Assembly: GCF_018861065.1 (NCBI RefSeq)
Contig: NZ_JAHKQO010000019.1
Coordinates: 1-48,243, forward strand
DNA from: Paraglaciecola arctica
Lineage (GTDB): Bacteria; Pseudomonadota; Gammaproteobacteria; Enterobacterales; Alteromonadaceae
Length of the DNA: 48,243 bases
Reading direction: 5' to 3'
Part shown: one piece after another, positions 1-8,551 of the stretch
Layout of the letters: the number at the start of each line of letters is the position of its first letter
Numbering within the stretch: the stretch's first letter is position 1
Translations under genes and position numbers: made by a program
Notes under the pieces: model-generated
What the model saw: the letters and a program-made list of their open reading frames with translations, nothing else
Database searches by the model: none
What the model was told of the DNA's origin: nothing

Positions 1-142
1 TTTTACGTAGTTCACCTTTGTCATCGGCTTTAACGATAGTACAGATATTTTGTAAAGCTTCGCCAACATCAGCTTGTGCGTTACCCGCAGTGAATAAAGA
101 GATAGTAGCGATAGCGATAGAAGTTTTAACTATTTTCAACAT
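1..142 (-). CDS. DUF3718-type secreted protein, 5' part only
   Basis: The minus strand opens at an ATG at 142 with a good Shine-Dalgarno (GAGGAA about 7 bases upstream) and runs off the window edge after 47 codons, so the 3' end is missing. The first 24 residues form a signal peptide: Lys-containing start, hydrophobic core SIAIATISLF, cleavage after AQA. The mature start DVGEALQNICTIVKADDKGE matches what I remember of small DUF3718 proteins of Shewanella/Alteromonas relatives. These are periplasmic proteins of about 120 residues with no known function. The family call rests on this short stretch; the signal peptide and start are clear. Confidence 0.6.
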   Translation of the reverse strand, partial: MLKIVKTSIAIATISLFTAGNAQADVGEALQNICTIVKADDKGELRK

Positions 143-288
143 GGTTAAGTTCCTCGAGTTTAGTTTATTGTTATTTCGCAGGTATTGCTGCGTGTCGATG
201 GAGTCATTAAAAACCATTTGAATTGATTAAAAAATCTAAGAGGTGATACTTAGGTATGAGAAGTTATAAGCTTGATTGGTGAGCAAGT

Positions 289-317
289 AGCATAGCCTCA
301 TTGTCTGAGGCTATGCT
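289..317. terminator. Perfect 11-bp inverted repeat in the acuI/DUF3718 gap
   Basis: AGCATAGCCTC (289-299) is exactly complementary to 307-317, with a 7-base loop. It lies about 105 bases past the acuI stop, in the 280-base gap before the DUF3718 gene, which has the same direction. Neither side has a run of T, so it is a weak intrinsic terminator at best, or an RNA-stabilising hairpin. I see nothing else in 318-422. Confidence 0.45.
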
Positions 318-422
318 TTGAAAGCATAAACAGGCAAGTTGTTACTTTTTGAAAACCTAGTAGTTCGCAGCCAATTGTAAGGCTAGTGAGTCATTTTCGT
401 GCCAATACTGACCGCTGCGTGA

Positions 423-1409
423 TTACTCTGTTTGTACATCAACGACAATGCGGCCACGTACTTCCCCTGCTAATAGCTGGCTAGCGGTAGCCACTACTGT
501 ATCGAGTTTGATTTCTTCAGCGATGCTGTCAAACACACTAGGCTTTAAGATTTCACCTAAACGTTTCCATGCTTCTTTTCTGTCAGTGATTGGGCGCATA
601 ACGCTATCAATACCTGCTAGGGTGATACCCCGTAAAATAAAGGGGGCGACCGAACCGGGTAAATCCATGCCTTGCGCTAAACCGCAGGCGGCTACTGTTC
701 CACCATATTGGGTACTGGCGCATGCGTTGACTAGAGTATGGCTACCTACAGAATCGACAACTCCAGCCCAGCGTTCTTTAGCCATGGGCTTGCCAGGGTT
801 AGATAAGGTATCCCTGTGAATGACTTCAGTCGCGCCAAGTGATTGCAGATAGTTAACTTCTTCCATGCGACCTGTTGAGGCCACTACTGTGTAACCTAAC
901 TTAGCTAGAATCGAAATTGCAAAGCTGCCTACGCCACCATTGGCACCGGTAACTAATATTTCACCTTTGTCGGGTGTGACGCCGTTTTTTTCAAGAGCAA
1001 TGACGCATAACATGGCAGTGTATCCAGCAGTGCCAATGATCATGGACTGTTTGGGCGTGAAAGCCGTGGGCAAGGGAATGAGCCATTCGCTTTTTAGGCG
1101 AGCTTTTTGTGCTAACCCGCCGCAGTGGTTTTCACCCGCGCCAAACCCATTTTGGATCACCCTATCGCCAACCTTAAATTGACTACTCTCACTTTGTTCA
1201 ACCACTCCCACTAAGTCAATCCCAGGTATCATAGGAAATGAACGAACAACTGGCGCTTTGCCTGTGATAGCAAGCCCATCTTTGTAATTCAAGGTGCTGT
1301 ATAAAACCTTTACTGTGACATCACCTTGGGGCAGAACATTATCGTCAATGTTTTGCAGTGCAGCGTGGTAACCTTGCTCGTCTTTGTTAATTAATATGCC
1401 TTTAAACAT
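423..1409 (-). CDS. acuI: Acrylyl-CoA reductase (AcuI/YhdH family)
   Basis: NADPH-dependent medium-chain reductase of 328 residues, the usual length for AcuI/YhdH, which reduces acryloyl-CoA to propionyl-CoA in the cytoplasm. Visible features are an N-terminal GroES-like domain (LNYKDGLAITG near residues 40-50, PGIDLVGVV near 62-70) and the nucleotide-binding VTGANGGVGS loop near 153-162. It lacks the cysteine/histidine zinc ligands of true alcohol dehydrogenases, as expected. The ATG follows GGAGAG. The gene lies 46 bases behind a TetR gene of AcuR type and has an identical operator directly upstream. That supports acrylate/DMSP-derived acryloyl-CoA detoxification rather than a generic quinone oxidoreductase. 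No DMSP lyase gene is in the window. Confidence 0.88.
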   Translation of the reverse strand: MFKGILINKDEQGYHAALQNIDDNVLPQGDVTVKVLYSTLNYKDGLAITGKAPVVRSFPMIPGIDLVGVVEQSESSQFKVGDRVIQNGFGAGENHCGGLAQKARLKSEWLIPLPTAFTPKQSMIIGTAGYTAMLCVIALEKNGVTPDKGEILVTGANGGVGSFAISILAKLGYTVVASTGRMEEVNYLQSLGATEVIHRDTLSNPGKPMAKERWAGVVDSVGSHTLVNACASTQYGGTVAACGLAQGMDLPGSVAPFILRGITLAGIDSVMRPITDRKEAWKRLGEILKPSVFDSIAEEIKLDTVVATASQLLAGEVRGRIVVDVQTE

Positions 1410-1422
1410 ATGCTCTCCAATT

Positions 1423-1437
1423 TAGACCGATCGTCTA
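1423..1437 (-). promoter_or_regulatory. AcuR operator copy 2 (before acuI)
   Basis: The 15-mer TAGACCGATCGTCTA (plus strand) has inverted half sites TAGAC/GTCTA around a 5-base centre and is identical to 2099-2113. It ends 14 bases before the acuI ATG. A weak -10-like TAAATT lies at its acuI-proximal edge, so bound repressor should block acuI transcription independently of acuR read-through. The sequence identity is seen directly; binding by AcuR is inferred. Confidence 0.75.
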
Positions 1438-1455
1438 TTAATAGTTAAAAAATTT

Positions 1456-2088
1456 TTACTTAGGTAACGCGTGTAAAAAATATTGAATAAAAAGCCGTAA
1501 TGGCTCAGCGTTTTGAACTAGTTTAGCGCGACTGACAGCGCCTTCCCATCCAATCCAAAAAAACTCGGCGGCTTGGGTACAATCTGCATTCTGGGCTACT
1601 TCTTTAGATGCTTGGGCTTCTATTAAGCAGGTTTCGATTCGTTGTTGCCAGCCCATAAAAATTGTCGTTAATTGGCTGCGAAATCCTGAAGGTAACGCAT
1701 CCACTTCCTGACCTAAATTACCCACTAAACAGCCACGTTTAAAATCATGACGAGTCATGCCTTGCACCGCATCATCCACAAAGTTCTGAAGTCGCTTAAG
1801 AGGGGAATATTCTGTGTTTAAAAGGTGCATGTCTAACTTGTCAGAAAAATATCTGTCGTAGTGAGCAATAACACTTTCGCCGAATGCTTCTTTACTGGCA
1901 AAGTAATGATAAAAGGAACCTTTAGGTACACCGACTTTCTTTAAAATAGGCTCTATTCCCGAAGAAGCAAAACCACACTCCGTTAGCTGCTCTAAGCCAC
2001 TGCGGATAAGTTCTGCTTTAGTATCGTGGTTTTCCCTAGTCACTTTGGGCGGGCGTCCACGTCTTGGCTTATTTGCGGAAGTAGTCAT
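1456..2088 (-). CDS. acuR: TetR-family repressor, AcuR type
   Basis: A 210-residue TetR regulator. A basic GRPPK tail leads into the N-terminal HTH (GIEPILKKVGVPKGSFYHYF near 43-62). The C-terminal ligand domain carries the stretches RGCLVGNLGQE and FFWIGWEGAVSRAKL, which I recognise from the acrylate-responsive AcuR group. In that family the repressor releases DNA on binding acrylate, inducing acuI. Identical 15-bp palindromes sit in front of this gene and of acuI. No Shine-Dalgarno is visible. The predicted -10 (TAATAT, 2095-2100) is so close to the ATG that the transcript may be leaderless. Confidence 0.85.
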   Translation of the reverse strand: MTTSANKPRRGRPPKVTRENHDTKAELIRSGLEQLTECGFASSGIEPILKKVGVPKGSFYHYFASKEAFGESVIAHYDRYFSDKLDMHLLNTEYSPLKRLQNFVDDAVQGMTRHDFKRGCLVGNLGQEVDALPSGFRSQLTTIFMGWQQRIETCLIEAQASKEVAQNADCTQAAEFFWIGWEGAVSRAKLVQNAEPLRLFIQYFLHALPK

Positions 2089-2094
2089 ATACTT

Positions 2095-2124
2095 ATATTA
2101 GACCGATCGTCTAGTTAATTGCAA
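2095..2124 (-). promoter_or_regulatory. acuR promoter with operator copy 1 between -35 and -10
   Basis: On the minus strand TTGCAA (2119-2124) and TAATAT (2095-2100) are 18 bases apart. The operator TAGACCGATCGTCTA (plus strand, 2099-2113) fills the spacer and touches the -10, a classic position for repression by occlusion. The start site would fall at or just before the ATG at 2088. Hexamer assignment is by eye. Confidence 0.6.
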
Positions 2125-2191
2125 TTAATATTTTTAGATGACCAATTCGCTAGAATTGCCACCATTACCATTAAGTACGTAAATTCAACCC

Positions 2192-2734
2192 TCACAGAGC
2201 TGAGCTATTTGAGCTCAGTCTCTTCTTAATGCGGCTCAACGCGACATGAGTAATACCTAAGTAATGGGCGATATCGTTTTGGGTTGCTTTTGTAAACAAC
2301 TCTGGGGTGTCATTTTGTAATTGCAAATAACGTTGTTCAGCAGGCAAGCACAAAAACTCATACTCACGTTTTTCTTTTTTCATAGCGAGATCTAGCAACA
2401 AACTTTGCAATTGATTGGCTAGCAACAAATTTTCTTGGCTGTGTTTTAGCAAATAACTAAATGGGAGCTTGATTAAGGTCGCGGCCTCTATACTCGCGAG
2501 ACTAAACGAACACTTACCTTTTGCATAACAAGATACCAAACTACCCATAACCGAGTTGGGGGTGATAAAGGATTTTACTTGTTCCTTGCCATCGTTAGAT
2601 AAGTAATAAGCTTTTAAGAATCCGGATTGAACAAAGTACAAATTCACATTTTCATCACCCTGCCTAAAAATGTGTTGGCCTTTTTTGTAGTGCTCTTGCA
2701 CACCTTTTTCTCGGAATAATTCAGAAAGTTTCAT
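2192..2734 (-). CDS. Crp/Fnr-family transcriptional regulator
   Basis: A cyclic-nucleotide-binding-like beta barrel (near KKGQHIFRQGDENVNLYFVQSG) is followed by a long helix and a C-terminal HTH (NDIAHYLGITHVALSRIKKR). I take the ATG at 2734, giving 180 residues. The frame is open to a TTG at 2827, but that would add 31 non-family residues and overlap the start of the divergent SDR gene. There is no Fnr cysteine cluster. It resembles the group with a short HTH ending in LSRIKK seen beside small metabolic operons. Its divergent placement, with a 92-base shared promoter region, makes it the likely regulator of the SDR/DUF2141/VTT operon; its effector is unknown. Confidence 0.8.
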   Translation of the reverse strand: MKLSELFREKGVQEHYKKGQHIFRQGDENVNLYFVQSGFLKAYYLSNDGKEQVKSFITPNSVMGSLVSCYAKGKCSFSLASIEAATLIKLPFSYLLKHSQENLLLANQLQSLLLDLAMKKEKREYEFLCLPAEQRYLQLQNDTPELFTKATQNDIAHYLGITHVALSRIKKRLSSNSSAL

Positions 2735-2826
2735 CACTTTGTTAACCCAGGTTAATGAAGGAGCATTGATTGTTATTGAATAATTGTGCGGCTTAAAGAG
2801 CACAAACTCAATAAAAGGATAACTCA

Positions 2827-3558
2827 ATGATATTGACCAATAAACGTATAGTAATTACTGGAGGAACCTCAGGGATTGGTTTAGAAATTGTGCATCAATT
2901 GGCAATTGATAATAAATTGATCGTTGTGGGCCGCAATACAAAGGTGCTGCAAAGCCTCAATGTGCAATATCCCATGTTAGAAACCCATTGCTGTGATTTG
3001 TCTTGTCCCAGTGATGTAAGTGCTTTGGTGCAGTGTTTATTACAAAAGCATAGGTCTTTAGACGTGTTAATTAACAACGCGGCTATGCAATATTCGAAAA
3101 AAATGACTGACCAAGACTATGATCCAGCCGCAATTTCAACGGAAATCAATACCAACTTAACAGCGGTTTGTTTGTTGTCCCATGGCTTACTACCACTATT
3201 ACAGCGAGTTGAAAAAGCCGTAGTGTTGAATGTTAATTCAGGGTTGGCCTTGGCTCCGAAAGCTTCATCGGCCGTTTACTGCGCGACTAAAGCTGCCATA
3301 AATAGTTTCTCGCAATCATTAAATCACCAACTTAAAGATAGTCATGTCGCCGTACTGCAGGCGTTTATGCCGGTTGTAGATACACCTATGACAGAGGGGA
3401 GAGGAAGTAACAAAATTAGCTCTCATTTCGCCGCACAATCCCTATTAACAGGAATCCGTGAAAGTGTCATTGAACACGATATTGGCAAAGTAAAACTACT
3501 GCGATGGTTACTACGAATAGTGCCTAGTGTTGCAAAAAGAATCATGGTGAACGCATGA
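2827..3558 (+). CDS. Short-chain dehydrogenase/reductase
   Basis: Classical SDR of 243 residues. It has the cofactor loop TGGTSGIG (11-18), NNAA near 83-86, catalytic Ser138 and the Tyr151/Lys155 pair in YCATK. VVGRN after beta-2 suggests NADP(H), since Arg follows Gly. The C-terminal segment LRWLLRIVPSVAKRIM is hydrophobic and basic, suggesting membrane association. AAGGA lies 7-8 bases before the ATG. It is the first gene of a tightly packed trio; the next ORF overlaps its stop by 4 bases. The substrate cannot be read from the sequence. Confidence 0.85.
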   Translation: MILTNKRIVITGGTSGIGLEIVHQLAIDNKLIVVGRNTKVLQSLNVQYPMLETHCCDLSCPSDVSALVQCLLQKHRSLDVLINNAAMQYSKKMTDQDYDPAAISTEINTNLTAVCLLSHGLLPLLQRVEKAVVLNVNSGLALAPKASSAVYCATKAAINSFSQSLNHQLKDSHVAVLQAFMPVVDTPMTEGRGSNKISSHFAAQSLLTGIRESVIEHDIGKVKLLRWLLRIVPSVAKRIMVNA

Positions 3559-3995
3559 CTCACTTTAGCATTATAGGTGCGATTGTTTTTTTGATGATAG
3601 CGACGACGGAGTCAACAATGGCAAATGAAATAAAGGTAAAAGTGCAAGGAGTCGATGTAAAACGTGGTGGCACTTTAATCGTGATGTTGTTTTCACACAC
3701 TGGCTTCCCTAAAAAACATCAGGATGCGATCCATTCAACAACTGTCAAAGCCAACCAAACCGAAATACTGTTTTCCTTTAATACTCAATTACAAGAGATG
3801 GCAATTAAAGTACTACATGATGAAAATGGCGACGGCAAGGTCACCAAAAATTGGACTGGTTTTCTGCCTGTAGAAGGACTGGGATTTTCTAATGAGCAAA
3901 AAATTGGGTTAACTGGACCTCCCAACTATCAAAAATCCAAAGTGACTATCAAAGATCCCATATCTCAATTCTCGATTACCTTAAGGTATCCATAA
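3555..3995 (+). CDS. DUF2141 secreted protein
   Basis: A 146-residue protein with a signal peptide (hydrophobic IIGAIVFLMIATTEST, cleavage probably after TMA). One domain follows with the DUF2141 hallmarks: an early GTLIVMLFS strand, HDENGDGK near 95-102, and EGLGFSN near 112-118. The acidic DENGDGK loop looks like a calcium-type loop. These are small periplasmic beta proteins of unknown role. It overlaps the SDR stop by 4 bases (ATGA) and is followed 3 bases later by the VTT gene, so all three are surely one transcript. Confidence 0.8.
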   Translation: MTHFSIIGAIVFLMIATTESTMANEIKVKVQGVDVKRGGTLIVMLFSHTGFPKKHQDAIHSTTVKANQTEILFSFNTQLQEMAIKVLHDENGDGKVTKNWTGFLPVEGLGFSNEQKIGLTGPPNYQKSKVTIKDPISQFSITLRYP

Positions 3996-3998
3996 ACC

Positions 3999-4676
3999 AT
4001 GAAGTCACTTATTAAAGTTACTCTTGTTATTGCCGTCATTTTTGCATCTACATTCATATTTGCCAAAGTATTTGGAGTGTTGAGCCTAGAACAAATCCAA
4101 TCTTGGTTAGAACAGGCACATCAAGCTTCGGATAGTGTGCTTGTGGTGGTGGTGATTATTCTATTGTTTGCTGATTTATTTGTGGCAATTCCGACACTTT
4201 CGATTTGTATACTGGCAGGGTATTTTTTGGGTTTTGGACTCGGCGCGTTTGCTGCATTGATAGGTGTCATGTTAGCGGGTACAAGCGGTTATTGGATTAG
4301 TCGTTTATATGGCGAACGTTTTTTAAATAGGTTGTTAAAGCAGCAACAACAACGCGAGCAATTAAAAGTGAGTTTCACAAAACATGGTTTTGTAATGATA
4401 CTACTGTCTCGGGCAACGCCGATTTTGCCAGAAGTTTCAGCGTGTTTAGCAGGTATGACTTGTATGCCATTTTTACGCTTCAAATTAGCGTGGTGCCTAG
4501 TGAGTTTACCCTATGTACTCATTGCCGCTTATTCTGGCTCTATTAGTAGTGTGAATGATCCTAAACCGGCAATTATAGCCGCCCTTGGATTAAGTGCTGT
4601 GTTCGCGATTTGCTGGACAATTTTTAAACGTAAAGTGAGAAGAGATAAAATGCAAAAGGTTAGGCGTGTGACTTAA
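3999..4676 (+). CDS. VTT-domain membrane protein (TVP38/DedA-like)
   Basis: A 225-residue polytopic membrane protein. It has an N-terminal membrane segment, then the VTT core: PTLSICILAGYFLGFGLGAF, a glycine-rich segment AGTSGYWISRLYGERF, and SRATPILPEVSACLAGMTCMPF with the conserved Arg and Pro of TVP38/TMEM64 proteins. Members of this superfamily are implicated in lipid scrambling and membrane homeostasis. It is the last gene of the SDR operon and ends 15 bases before a long terminator hairpin. An operon of SDR, periplasmic DUF2141 and VTT hints at envelope-lipid handling, but that is inference. Confidence 0.8.
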   Translation: MKSLIKVTLVIAVIFASTFIFAKVFGVLSLEQIQSWLEQAHQASDSVLVVVVIILLFADLFVAIPTLSICILAGYFLGFGLGAFAALIGVMLAGTSGYWISRLYGERFLNRLLKQQQQREQLKVSFTKHGFVMILLSRATPILPEVSACLAGMTCMPFLRFKLAWCLVSLPYVLIAAYSGSISSVNDPKPAIIAALGLSAVFAICWTIFKRKVRRDKMQKVRRVT

Positions 4677-4691
4677 AAATTTTGTAGAAAA

Positions 4692-4739
4692 TAGACACGC
4701 TGATATCAGTAGCCATTGCCTCTGATTTCAGCGTGTCTA
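4692..4739. terminator. Shared bidirectional terminator between convergent operons
   Basis: An 18-bp stem (4692-4709 with 4722-4739) with a single mismatch and a 12-base loop lies 15 bases past the VTT stop and 28 bases past the RND stop. On the minus strand it is followed directly by TTTTCT, so it is a good terminator for the efflux operon. The plus-strand side has only a weak T content. Confidence 0.8.
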
Positions 4740-4767
4740 GTTCACTTGTGTTAAGTCAATGTAAGGC

Positions 4768-7700
4768 TTAAATTTTGCCCACTTCGTACCATTTTCTGAT
4801 CCAGCTATCCACTGGGTACAATATTTTATAAAAGGCCGGCACGACCAATAAAGCTAAAATAGTTGAGCTAATTAAACCGCCTATTACAGATAGCGCCATA
4901 GGTGAGTTCATTTCGTGGCCTGCACCACTACCAAAGGCTAAAGGCATCATGGCGCCGACCATAGCAAAGGTAGTCATCAAAATTGGACGTAAACGTTTTT
5001 CGCCTGCTTGAATGAGTGCATCGTCAACGGATGCACCGTCTTTTATCGCTCGGTTGGCAAAGTCCACCACCAGAATGGCATTTTTCCCCACCATTCCTAA
5101 CAACAAAATTATGCCAATCATCACAAAGAGTGAGAAGTTATTATCACTAAGTCCTAGTGCGGTTATTACCCCCGTAAAAGCCAGAGGCATAGTGACCATG
5201 ATAATAATAGGTTGAATTAACGACTCGTAAAGAGCTGCTAATATCAAGTAGATTAGCACCACTGCTAAGCCAACTGCGGTGCTGAATGACACTGCGGTTT
5301 CTTGCATTTTTTCAACATCACCTGAAAATGTGTAGTTGTAACCTTCAGGCAATATATCGGTGATGTTAGCGTCAACTTGGGTGACAATTGCATTAAGCGG
5401 TACGTTGGAAATGTTACTGCTGACCATTACTTTACGTTCGCGATCATATCTGTTTATCGTGGCTATTGAACTATTTTGCTCAAAGCGAATTAAACCATCC
5501 AAAAACACATATTCGCCATTGGCGGCGCGGATCTGTAATTTTTTAATGTTATCCATATTGGCGCGACTTTCGTCATCAAATCTTAAAGTGATATCGTATT
5601 CTCGACCTTTTTGCTCAAAATCACTGATTTTACTGTCACTGGAATAATTAGAGTTGAGCAAAGCGGCTATTTGCGTTGCCGTAATGCCTAACCTTGAGGT
5701 GTTATGCCTGATCATAGAAATAGTAATTTCTGGTTTGCCATCTTGGTAGTCACTGTCGACGTCTACGGCTCCTTCGAAGGTGCTCAACATGTCGGATACT
5801 TGCTGTGATATTTGGCTGAGTTTTTCTAAACTATCACCGGTGATCACAATTTGTACCGGCGCATTACTTCCTCCAGTGTTGATTGGTGGTATTTTTTCAA
5901 CTGCTAACGCCATAGATTGGATGGACGCAAACTCTTGTCGGTAATTATCGATAATGTCAGCCTGTCCTAATCCGCGTTGCTCGATAGGTTTTAACTTTAC
6001 ATACACTAAACCTTTGTGGGATTCGTTGGCGGTTGTATAACCAATACTTAAAGCATAATAGTCAACCATGTCATCGTCCTTGATGGCGTCTATGATCGGT
6101 TGCATTCTATTTTTCATTTCTTCAATTGAGGTACCTACTTCAGCTTTAGCGGTAATTTGGAATTCGCTATTATCTTCTGAAGGAACAAAATCCATACCTA
6201 CGTTGGTGAATATTTTGCTAGATAAAACAAGGACCCCAAAAGTCACTAACACCGTAATGTATTTGAAACGGATCAGTGGTTTTAAAATACTCACATAAGC
6301 GTTATCTAAAGACTGGAAAAAGGGTTCAGTTTTTGCGTGAAATTTGGTTTCTTTGTGTTTCAACACGCGGGCACCTACTGTGGGTATAAACATGATCGCC
6401 ACAAAATAAGACAAGGCAATGCCCGAAGCCACAGTCATGGCAAAGGCGTTGAAGAATTTACCGACTAATCCCCCCATAAAGGCGACAGGTATAAAAACTG
6501 CTAACAGCATCGCTGATATAGCTAATAATGAAAATGCTATTTCATGCACACCTTCATAGGTAGCTTGAAATGCCTCCATGCCAGATTCCATTTTTTTGCT
6601 GATGTTTTCGATGACAACTATGGCATCGTCGATGAAAATCCCAATTGCCAAAGTCAATCCAATCAAGGTTAACTTATTAAGGTCATAACCCATATAATCG
6701 ATGATCGCGAAGGTGCCAATAATAGAAGTAGGGATAGCCAGCGCCGAAACTATGGTTGCCGTTAGGTTTCGCAAGAACATGAATACAATCACTATCGCCA
6801 GTACCGCACCAAACACCAAATCGAATTTCACTTGATCAACACTGTGCATTATTTTGTCAGACTGATCCTTAATCAAATTAATTTGATAATCATCTCCTGC
6901 TAACGCTTGCAATTCAGGCAGTAATTTTTTGGCTTCATCAATGATGCCAATGACATTGGTACCTGAAATTTTCATGATGTTCAGCATTACACCCACTTGA
7001 CCATTAAAAGACGAATAACTTTCCACGTCGCTTAATCCATCAAATACTTTGGCGACGTCTTTTAAACGCACACCAGGTTTTATTTCAATATTCGATAAGG
7101 ATTGAATATCTTTAGAATCACCCTGAAATTTGATAATCAGCTCTTGTTTGTCGTTGATACTTTTACCCGAACTGGATTTGAAGTTTTCATTGCTAATCAC
7201 ATTTTGTAATTCAATCGCTGAAATGTTGTATTTGTTGAGTAAATAGGGGTCTACCAAAATACGAATTTCTCGGTCTTGGTAACCGTCAATGTCAACATCA
7301 CCCACATTGGGAATACGCTGCAATTTAGGTTTGATTTTTTCATCGACGAGTTGCATTAGTGCCGACATGTCACCGGTCTTACTTACTACAAATAAACTGA
7401 TTGCCTCGCCAGCTGTACTGATCTTTTGTACTAAAGGCGCAAGGGCATTATCCGGTAAGATTACTCCGCCAATTTTATCGCGAACATCATTGGCTGCCTC
7501 GTTTATATCCATTTTTAAATCAAATCTAACGATGACATAACTCAACCCTTCGTAACTGGTTGAGTCCAATTTATCGATTCCATTGATACCCGAAACCGCT
7601 TCTTCGATTTTATCGGTAATCTTTGATTCAACGGTTCTAGCATCTGCACCTGGATAGGTAGTCTGGATAGTGATTATCGGAAAATCCACATTCGGAAAAA

Positions 7701-7800
7701 GTGCCAAGGGCATTGAGGTATAGGATTTAAGGCCAAATATTAACAAAGCCATTACGGCCATCAGAATAGTGATAGGGCGATTGATTGCAAATTTATACAT
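4768..7800 (-). CDS. RND efflux transporter (HAE1 family), inner-membrane pump
   Basis: A 1010-residue proton-driven RND pump. The N-terminus FAINRPITILMAVMALLIFG and the SMPLALFPNVDFP stretch are typical of HAE1 pumps. TM4 carries the proton-relay pair Asp-Asp in GIFIDDAIVVIENI. TM10 has the matching Lys in GKNAILVVDFA. Two large periplasmic loops flank these, and length is normal, so it should be functional. It starts 4 bases after the adaptor gene and closes the tetR-adaptor-pump operon. No outer-membrane factor is encoded nearby, so a TolC from elsewhere must be used. The substrate is unknown; the TetR suggests induction by a toxic small molecule. Confidence 0.92.
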   Translation of the reverse strand: MYKFAINRPITILMAVMALLIFGLKSYTSMPLALFPNVDFPIITIQTTYPGADARTVESKITDKIEEAVSGINGIDKLDSTSYEGLSYVIVRFDLKMDINEAANDVRDKIGGVILPDNALAPLVQKISTAGEAISLFVVSKTGDMSALMQLVDEKIKPKLQRIPNVGDVDIDGYQDREIRILVDPYLLNKYNISAIELQNVISNENFKSSSGKSINDKQELIIKFQGDSKDIQSLSNIEIKPGVRLKDVAKVFDGLSDVESYSSFNGQVGVMLNIMKISGTNVIGIIDEAKKLLPELQALAGDDYQINLIKDQSDKIMHSVDQVKFDLVFGAVLAIVIVFMFLRNLTATIVSALAIPTSIIGTFAIIDYMGYDLNKLTLIGLTLAIGIFIDDAIVVIENISKKMESGMEAFQATYEGVHEIAFSLLAISAMLLAVFIPVAFMGGLVGKFFNAFAMTVASGIALSYFVAIMFIPTVGARVLKHKETKFHAKTEPFFQSLDNAYVSILKPLIRFKYITVLVTFGVLVLSSKIFTNVGMDFVPSEDNSEFQITAKAEVGTSIEEMKNRMQPIIDAIKDDDMVDYYALSIGYTTANESHKGLVYVKLKPIEQRGLGQADIIDNYRQEFASIQSMALAVEKIPPINTGGSNAPVQIVITGDSLEKLSQISQQVSDMLSTFEGAVDVDSDYQDGKPEITISMIRHNTSRLGITATQIAALLNSNYSSDSKISDFEQKGREYDITLRFDDESRANMDNIKKLQIRAANGEYVFLDGLIRFEQNSSIATINRYDRERKVMVSSNISNVPLNAIVTQVDANITDILPEGYNYTFSGDVEKMQETAVSFSTAVGLAVVLIYLILAALYESLIQPIIIMVTMPLAFTGVITALGLSDNNFSLFVMIGIILLLGMVGKNAILVVDFANRAIKDGASVDDALIQAGEKRLRPILMTTFAMVGAMMPLAFGSGAGHEMNSPMALSVIGGLISSTILALLVVPAFYKILYPVDSWIRKWYEVGKI

Positions 7801-7804
7801 TAGA

Positions 7805-8551
7805 CTATTCTTTGCTTGCTGTAGTGGAATGATTGCTAGGATCAGAAGTGATTATTTTGCCTTCTCCAAACAAACCCACTTTCAAATCTGTAGCAATTAC
7901 CTGTACGGCAATTTTTCGATTGTCTGAATTGGCTTCAGGATAAATTCTGTAAATTTTTCCCTCGTATTGAGTTGCATCACCGTCGACTTTATACAAAAAA
8001 GTATCGCCAATTTTGACATCAGAATTGTACTTTTGATCAAATTCCACCACTAAAATTCGAGCATGTTCACTTTGTAAGTTAAAGGCGGTTTTTATCATTT
8101 GCCCACTGACAACGTCACCTAACTCAATCATTCTTTTACTGATTACACCGTCAAATGGGGCTCTCAAAATAGTTTTTTCATAGATAGCGTTTTCTAAAGC
8201 AATTTGAGCTTCTATGGCCTCGTGCGCCATGGCGTACTTGTCAAGCATGGCCTTATCAACCAAGTTTTGTTTGAATAAATCCTTATACCTTTCATGATCT
8301 AATTTGGCATATTTTAAGGTCACTTTAGAGGCATTGGTGGTCGCCACTAAATCGTCATTGGCTAAAGTTGCGAGAATTTGCCCTTTTTTCACTACACTCA
8401 TAATGTCGACATGCAGTTCACTGACAATTCCGCTGTAATTAAATGCTAAGCTGGCTCCTTGTTTTGCGTGTACCGTAAATGTTGCATAAATTTCTTTCGC
8501 TTGTACTTTGCTTAAACAAAGTAGTAGCGCTAACGTTATGACTTTTTTCAT
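7805..8551 (-). CDS. RND periplasmic adaptor (membrane fusion protein)
   Basis: An HlyD/AcrA-type adaptor of 248 residues, shorter than the usual 350-400. The signal peptide ends after VQA (residue 18). A split lipoyl domain follows (NYSGIVSELHVDIMSVVKKGQ and LRAPFDGVISKRMIELGDVVSG), then a helical hairpin near 75-125 and a beta-barrel (VVEFDQKYNSDVKIGD). The membrane-proximal domain is mostly absent, which explains the length; the reading frame is intact. The gene overlaps the TetR stop by 4 bases and precedes the pump by 4 bases. Confidence 0.87.
   Translation of the reverse strand: MKKVITLALLLCLSKVQAKEIYATFTVHAKQGASLAFNYSGIVSELHVDIMSVVKKGQILATLANDDLVATTNASKVTLKYAKLDHERYKDLFKQNLVDKAMLDKYAMAHEAIEAQIALENAIYEKTILRAPFDGVISKRMIELGDVVSGQMIKTAFNLQSEHARILVVEFDQKYNSDVKIGDTFLYKVDGDATQYEGKIYRIYPEANSDNRKIAVQVIATDLKVGLFGEGKIITSDPSNHSTTASKE

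Noticed and set aside
18-221. 67-codon plus-strand ORF at the window start
   Set aside because: Antisense to the DUF3718 gene, which has a clear signal peptide and ribosome site.
2206-2220. GAGCTCAG near 2210 as another copy of the dispersed 26-mer
   Set aside because: Only the palindromic GAGCTC core and two bases match; flanks do not.
2735-2827. Extended N-terminus of the Crp-type regulator from a TTG start
   Set aside because: The added 31 residues are not typical of the family and would overlap the divergent SDR start; the ATG at 2734 is better.
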